Shown one piece after another: positions 58,279 to 64,000 of a DNA stretch of 64,000 bases. Numbering within the stretch: the first letter of the stretch is position 1; the number at the start of each line of letters is the position of its first letter. The stretch is taken from assembly GCF_016097555.1 (NCBI RefSeq), contig NC_054702.1, forward strand, positions 77,141,249 through 77,205,248, written 5' to 3'. The translations under genes and the position numbers were made by a program. The notes beneath the pieces were generated by a model. That model was not told where the DNA came from, did not search any database, and was given only the letters and a program-made list of their open reading frames with translations. Source of the stretch: Gigantopelta aegis (Eukaryota; Mollusca; Gastropoda; Neomphalida; Peltospiridae).

Positions 58279-60262
58279 CCCTGTTCATTAAGCGAGACAA
58301 ATCCCAAACTAAACGGATATGTGAACACAAGTAATTGCTGGATATCGGGCACTAACAGTGTGTCCATTCTTCACAGATCATGAACAAAATCTAAATAATC
58401 TTGGCCAAGAACCCATACTGGGTTTGAAATGCACCCTGAATAATCACGTTGACAGCCATTTTGATGTTTAAAATCAGTTTATAGAAGAGGCATTAAGACC
58501 TTGGAAGACTGTTAACATTATATACCACAGCCTTTTATGTACCAATCATGGGTACTGGCTGGGATGAGGAAACATTACCAAGCATACATATGGATTGCTT
58601 TCTAATTATCATAATGGTCAGCAGCCCTTCAAGTGCCAATTAGTGTAACTCAAAACAAGTAACATCATTTCCATAACTACTGTGTTCCATCGGGAAAACC
58701 ATAAGACATACAATCTGGTGTAATAAAGAATGATAAATACTCACTTATACATTTTTTATTTGTTTTTACAAGGAAGATCATCATTCAAACAGAATATGGA
58801 AGCATACAGCAAAATACTTTCATACAATATACAGATTAAAGCATTATAAAAATATAATGGATAATACTCTATAATTTGAGGTATATACTTCTATACATAA
58901 TCGGGCTATAGTACAGTAATATAGTGAATATGAATGATATGCATAAATAACATGCTGATAAACAAGGCACTTGCCATCTTTCTGCTGCTATAATGGCTTA
59001 CTTTTTTAAACATGACTTAGTTATTCACTTAAGTTTCATTGCCAACTATCATTTGACGGATATTTGCAAAGACCAAGTAAATCTTTGAATAAGCAAATAT
59101 GCAACTTACTTATGTGTTTTTATTTGTTTAACCAAAAGAAGACTCTTCGTGTAAGTCATAAATACCATGGTCCATGATTATAAAACTTGAAAAGTCCATA
59201 CACAAAAGTTTCGTAACGTCTCCACATTTTAACTACATGTTGAAAGACTTTAGAATTTTATACGGACAGGACCAGATCTCATAATAAACACACATGCGGT
59301 CTAAAGAGCGTGAACCAAATCATCCACTTATCACGCTTTATTGGACCTAGATATGCATACCAGAAATTGAAAGGACAAGCAAAGATACAATAAATACTGC
59401 CAGTTAATTTACCAGATTTAACAGGCTTTAAAAACAAAATAATTTTAACAGTCAACATTTTAGTCATACCAAACCTCTGGTAACCACCTTTGTCAAGCAG
59501 TTATCCAAACTGCTCAAATACAGACCAACAGTACATCATGACCTGTGTTAAGCAACCCAACGTCTTATGAGGCTACTTTATGACACTCCTTTAGGTGCAT
59601 ACTCAATACAGATAACAGTCTAAAGAAGTGCTTTTCATGCTGTGTATTCAACAGAAAGCCAGTTATTAACTGACCGAAGTCCCAAAATGTGCTACTGTAT
59701 TTTTATCACTGTTAATTCGAGGAAAGGTATAAACACTGCTGTTTTATTAATGCAAAAGGACTCCCTAATTTTTTAATTATGTGCTTATAAATGCATGCAA
59801 ATATTATTTCAATTATATTACTGGTACCAAAACAACTGTCATCAAAAATCTAGTTAAATTTAATAGAAATGAGATCACAGGAAATTCACCCGGGTTTCTC
59901 AAAGTATAAATGGTACAAAAATGGTTGTTCATATAGATTTAAATACAATAGTCCTTGACAATCCCAAATAAACAAGTAAATAGATGGTAAGTAATTCACA
60001 CAAGATTGGTCAATACATGCATTTTAAACTTTGGACTTAACAATATAAATGTTTTCAGTTTACACCTATGGTAGTACAGGTATCTCAATGTTAGAACCAC
60101 CACTGGAGACAGAAACCGGTCAAACATTGATCACTCTTAGTAAACCTACTACTGGATTTCTCCTTTCTCAACACCAAATAGTCACAACACATTAAGTGCC
60201 AAACGATTAAAACAAACTCATGAACAACACATTTTTAATCACAGGCCATACGATTTCAAATT

Positions 60263-60520
60263 TCATGGGAAACACTTTTTCGGTTCTGTGCCTTGTGATC
60301 ATGGGAACCCATTGAAAACGTTTTATTTATATATATATATATATATATAATTTCCAGTGAATAGTCATAATCAATGTAATAGTCATGGGAAACACTTTTT
60401 CGGTTCTGTGCCTTGTGATCATGGGAACCCATTGAAAACGTTTATTTATATATATATATATATATATATAATTTCCAGTGAATAGTCATAATCAATATAA
60501 TAGTCATGGGAAACAAAATT
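60263..60520 (+). repeat. Tandem duplication, 120-bp unit, two copies plus a partial third
   Basis: Units at 60263-60382 and 60383-60503 are almost identical, including GGTTCTGTGCCTTGTGATC, an (AT)n run and TTTCCAGTGAATAGTC. A third unit begins at 60504 and diverges after TCATGGGAAACA. Confidence 0.95.
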
Positions 60521-63268
60521 TTGGTTCCAGAAATGATCGTTTCCATGAAATCTGAAGGCTTGTAATCAACTTTTAAAAACTGTTTCATCTCACACCACCA
60601 AACATTCTCTAGCTTCCCAGTTATTAACCTGTGTTTTTAATATTAAATATTTTATTTACCAAACCTACAGTAGGGGCCTAATTTATGATTTAGTCAATTT
60701 TTGTAATACTATACAGTAATAAAAATAATGATTTATGAATTGGTTCATAATGTATCTTGTGTTTATTGTGCATAGTATTTAAAACAAAGATCATTCTTTT
60801 GACAATCAATTCTTTCAATCTTTGATTCATCTCTTTTCAACTTCAACACAACTTGTTTGAATAAACTGGATCTGAAACCGACTAAATATTTTTGCAGGAA
60901 ATTACACGCATGATTAACTATATTTAAGGAGCAGCAGAAACCAAGTCACTAGGTATTATCCCATTCTAGAATTCTTCACAACTGATATGTTACACCATTA
61001 TGCACCATGTTATCTCTAGCAAAAATACTCAACAAAAACAACCTACAATCAAACAACATAAACCACTTGCCGATACTCAGACAGTAGTCTGTGTCATACT
61101 CATAGATGGAGGTTCCTTACAGGATAATGGGTTGCTATAAGTATTACCATATGTAACCACTGAATTAAATAATGTACTGGGAAGTTTGTCAAAAAGACTC
61201 TTTTTTTTCCCCCTTTAACCTGGAGCTGTCGGTAATGGGAATGCATGTCTGTCTCAAAACCAAAATGATTTCAAATATGACATTTATCGTGACAAACTCT
61301 GATAGCCATAAAACTGTCAGACAAATAATGTACTATGTCACAGTTGGATTGTAGCATCTAAAAACATAGCCAGGGAATAGGACAGCTAAATGGGAAACAT
61401 ACAATTGTTACACAATATAATATTATATGTAAATAAACAAGAATAAACAATCTGTATGCAAAGAAGATGATTTTCCATGTATAATTTATGTATCTGTCAA
61501 ATATTTCATTCTTAAAACAGAACAATTTTCTTTCACATGACTTATTTAGCACAGTAAAATCAGTTCAACAAGATACACATCTAAGCTAAGTATTTAACAT
61601 TTTCACTTTTACTGAATGCCAAATACTTTATCAAAGGTTCCAATAAAATGTGAAGATGTTGAATACTGCCCCCCAACCCAACTCCCACCCCCAACCCCTG
61701 GATGTTTATCCTGTTGAATCGGCTGTCCTTTATATACAGGTTGCACAATACAGGTTTTATAAGATAGGTTTTATTGTATATCATAGCCGTTTATCTTAAC
61801 TATGTTTGATGAATGCCTCGAGCAAGTATCAAAGATATAAAAAAAAAGCAGTTATATTACATGATTTACACCAAGCATAATGAATACCAATGAGTTACGT
61901 ATCGATGCTAGATACACTAGGTTTTAAAGTTTGATACTTTTAAACATGGTTTCCAATGATGTAAAGTGTATGCTGTCAGTCTTCATAGGTGCGTTCTTAC
62001 TAATATCGGTAAACAAATATCTACAGTAAGCTGTTTAACACTTTAAAATCAAAATGTCATGCACATGAAGTTAAAAAATTTGTACTCAGTTATTTCTTTA
62101 AAATAATTTTTGTGATTGGTGAATTAAGGTCATGACAATGTTTACAGTATCTCCAGTGTTTCACAGACTGGTTTATAGTTTATAAAATAGTGTACTACAT
62201 AAAGGTTATAATTCTAAAATTCAGCATACTTTTATTTAACCAGAATACCCTGCATCATTAACAAATTTTGTTTCTATATATTGTACCACCAAACAAGAAT
62301 AGATTAAACTGATCCCATCCCTCCTGCTGTCAGTGCTCTGTGATACAATCATCCTCAGTAAATTAGTAAATAAATAGGGGTTGTCGGATTCACTCTTATT
62401 AAGTAAACAAATTACATGATGAAAATAAAACTTTAAAATAATAAAGATTTTGAACACTCATTCACTACCAGTAACTATAATACCACTTATCATATTTTAT
62501 CATATGGTTAATGAAGTTAAGATTAACTTTACTACACATTTACAGTACTAAAAGATAATATACGGAAAGGTTATAATGGTGAAGATGGACACCGATTTCA
62601 AATGTGTTAACAACTTAAAACAGGAAATCTGAGCTTTTCACTGCAGAGTAGTAACATGTAAGACACACACACATGGGAAATGAATGATATGAGCAAGTGA
62701 TAAGTAAAACTAAAATATAGATTTCCAGCAAGACCAATAAAACAAAACAAGATTGAGCATGTTTTTTAACATTAACTGGCACTATCCTGAAATTAGTCTG
62801 TCAATGTTCAGTGTAATTTGGAATGAACAGCTGGCATGTTTCAGTTCTAGCTTTTTATCTTCTTTTTTTTCTTTTTCTTTTTAAAATATGTATTATAGGA
62901 ACAATGCATTTAATTGAAATACATCCTAATTGGAAAAAACCCACAACTGTAATAATACAGAAACTATCATAATTTCATTTAATATAATTATTTTTAAAAC
63001 AGAAACATATTCAAAGATCTTACATGGTAACAACATGTACATATCATAGATTTAAAGATTAAACAACCATATTTATAATTATTTAATTCCCAATCAGCAG
63101 GGAAACTCATGTTTTTTAAAGTTTATATATTGCTATTATATTTTTCAAATAAATGTATTTTAAAAATATTTTATTAACATCTGCAATATATGTCACTATT
63201 GGAATGTTATGGTAAATGATGAATAATAAATATAAAATCGCATGGTGACATCCAATTTGGTTTCTTCA

Positions 63269-63306
63269 TTAACCTCCATACCCGAAAGCCACTTGAGGCA
63301 TACCAT
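63269..63306 (-). CDS. Possible 3'-terminal coding exon of a minus-strand gene
   Basis: Read on the minus strand, a pyrimidine-rich acceptor (GATATTTTTTCAG) just before 63306 is followed by 38 bases encoding GMPQVAFGYGG and a stop, in a locally less AT-rich stretch. The rest of the gene would lie beyond the window's right edge, and the AT-rich DNA to the left would be its 3' UTR. I do not recognise the protein. A chance acceptor is quite possible. Confidence 0.22.
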
Positions 63307-64000
63307 CTGAAAAAAATATCACTAGGTACTAGTCCTATTTATAAATTTTGGACAACAATTTTTTTTAATCTGCAATATCTGACACCAAGTATCACGTTAT
63401 CACATATTATTTTATAGCACTTTGCAGAAGAGTAGTAACTCCCACGGTGTTGAATTATTTGGTTAAATTTTGGCCAAATGGTTGCATAAATGAAAACAAT
63501 GTTTTATTACAAGTGAACATTACTAACTATCATACATATGTACACATATGGAGATATTCATTTGATTTTTTTTGTGCATAATTATGTACTTGAAGTGGAA
63601 TTTATACACGGTGGTACAACTTTGTACAACATATATATATATATATATATATACACATTACAAGAACTGTACATTTATTGAGAAGGTTTGAAAGATAAGA
63701 ATATTAATTTGATTCTCAATCATACAGGTAGGGGAACCACCTTTTTTGTTTAAATAATGAAGACAGTATCTAAGTCATTATTGCACAATACACTATGTAG
63801 TCAACTGCAAATCAAAATAATAATAAAACATTTAAAACAGTCTCAAATTGAAACTATTAAATTTTTAGGAATGTATCAAATATTTCTATCAGGCACAGCA
63901 GGACAGAAATATATATATATATATATATATAATATTATATAATCCAAGTTTTTGACCTGTTAACATCAATCTATTCTACTTCTAACATGATCATTATTTT
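63307..64000. other. AT-rich DNA to the end of the window
   Basis: Nothing coding recognised. AT microsatellites lie at about 63631-63652 and 63910-63930. It may be an intron of the putative minus-strand gene. Confidence 0.4.

Larger units (their letters stand above)
56447..63268. other. Long AT-rich region without recognised coding sequence
   Basis: No exon with family similarity was found on either strand in nearly 7 kb. Apart from the simple repeats and hairpin listed separately, and a small SINE fragment on the minus strand at 58515-58575 (CCACAGCCTTTTATGTACC), the sequence looks single-copy. A very long 3' UTR of a minus-strand gene ending at 63269 would fit; TTTATT (AATAAA on the minus strand) occurs near its left edge at about 56547. 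Confidence 0.4.

Overview
This is a eukaryotic, AT-rich, intron-rich piece of an animal genome. It is most likely from a mollusc, and probably a gastropod. Genes are split into short exons with GT/AG borders. The introns and intergenic space are full of tRNA-derived SINEs whose tail (a CGTTAAA-type end followed by CTTT repeats) I associate from memory with gastropod and bivalve genomes. No bacterial, organellar or viral gene order is present, and I recognised no LTR element, Polinton or toxin gene.

Four protein-coding loci can be supported. (1) and (2), at 3.7-6.4 kb and 8.3-11.9 kb, are a head-to-tail pair of divergent Rho-family small GTPases. They share intron positions and phases (phase 1, then phase 0), so they are tandem duplicates. 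Both have lost the switch I threonine, and both have replaced the catalytic switch II glutamine (Met in one, Leu in the other). Both keep the P-loop lysine, the nucleotide-base contacts and a C-terminal CaaX box. (3), at 23.9-32.0 kb, is a TJAP1/BEGAIN-family coiled-coil scaffold gene in seven coding exons. (4), at 45.9-54.7 kb, is a complete SNRNP48 (U11-48K) gene in eight coding exons; its product is the CHHC zinc-finger protein of the minor spliceosome that acts at U12-type 5' splice sites. A possible last exon of a minus-strand gene lies at 63.27-63.31 kb. The four loci do not form a pathway; only the two GTPases are clearly related.

Layout: 0-1 kb nothing recognised; 1.0-3.3 kb a 5'-truncated LINE with a 12-bp target duplication; 3.7-11.9 kb the GTPase pair, with SINEs, microsatellites, a very long G tract and two copies of a hairpin-ended repeat; 12-16 kb mostly unannotated AT-rich DNA; 16-23 kb a dense nest of non-autonomous DNA transposons, including one inserted inside another; 23.8-32 kb the scaffold gene; 32.5-45.8 kb repeats, with a CpG-dense promoter-like patch near 41 kb and a 1.1-kb transposon with clustered subterminal motifs; 45.9-54.7 kb SNRNP48; 54.8-64 kb SINEs, microsatellites and long unannotated AT-rich DNA.

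Exon borders were chosen by eye from GT/AG sites, reading frame and similarity to family sequences recalled from memory. No search or alignment was run.
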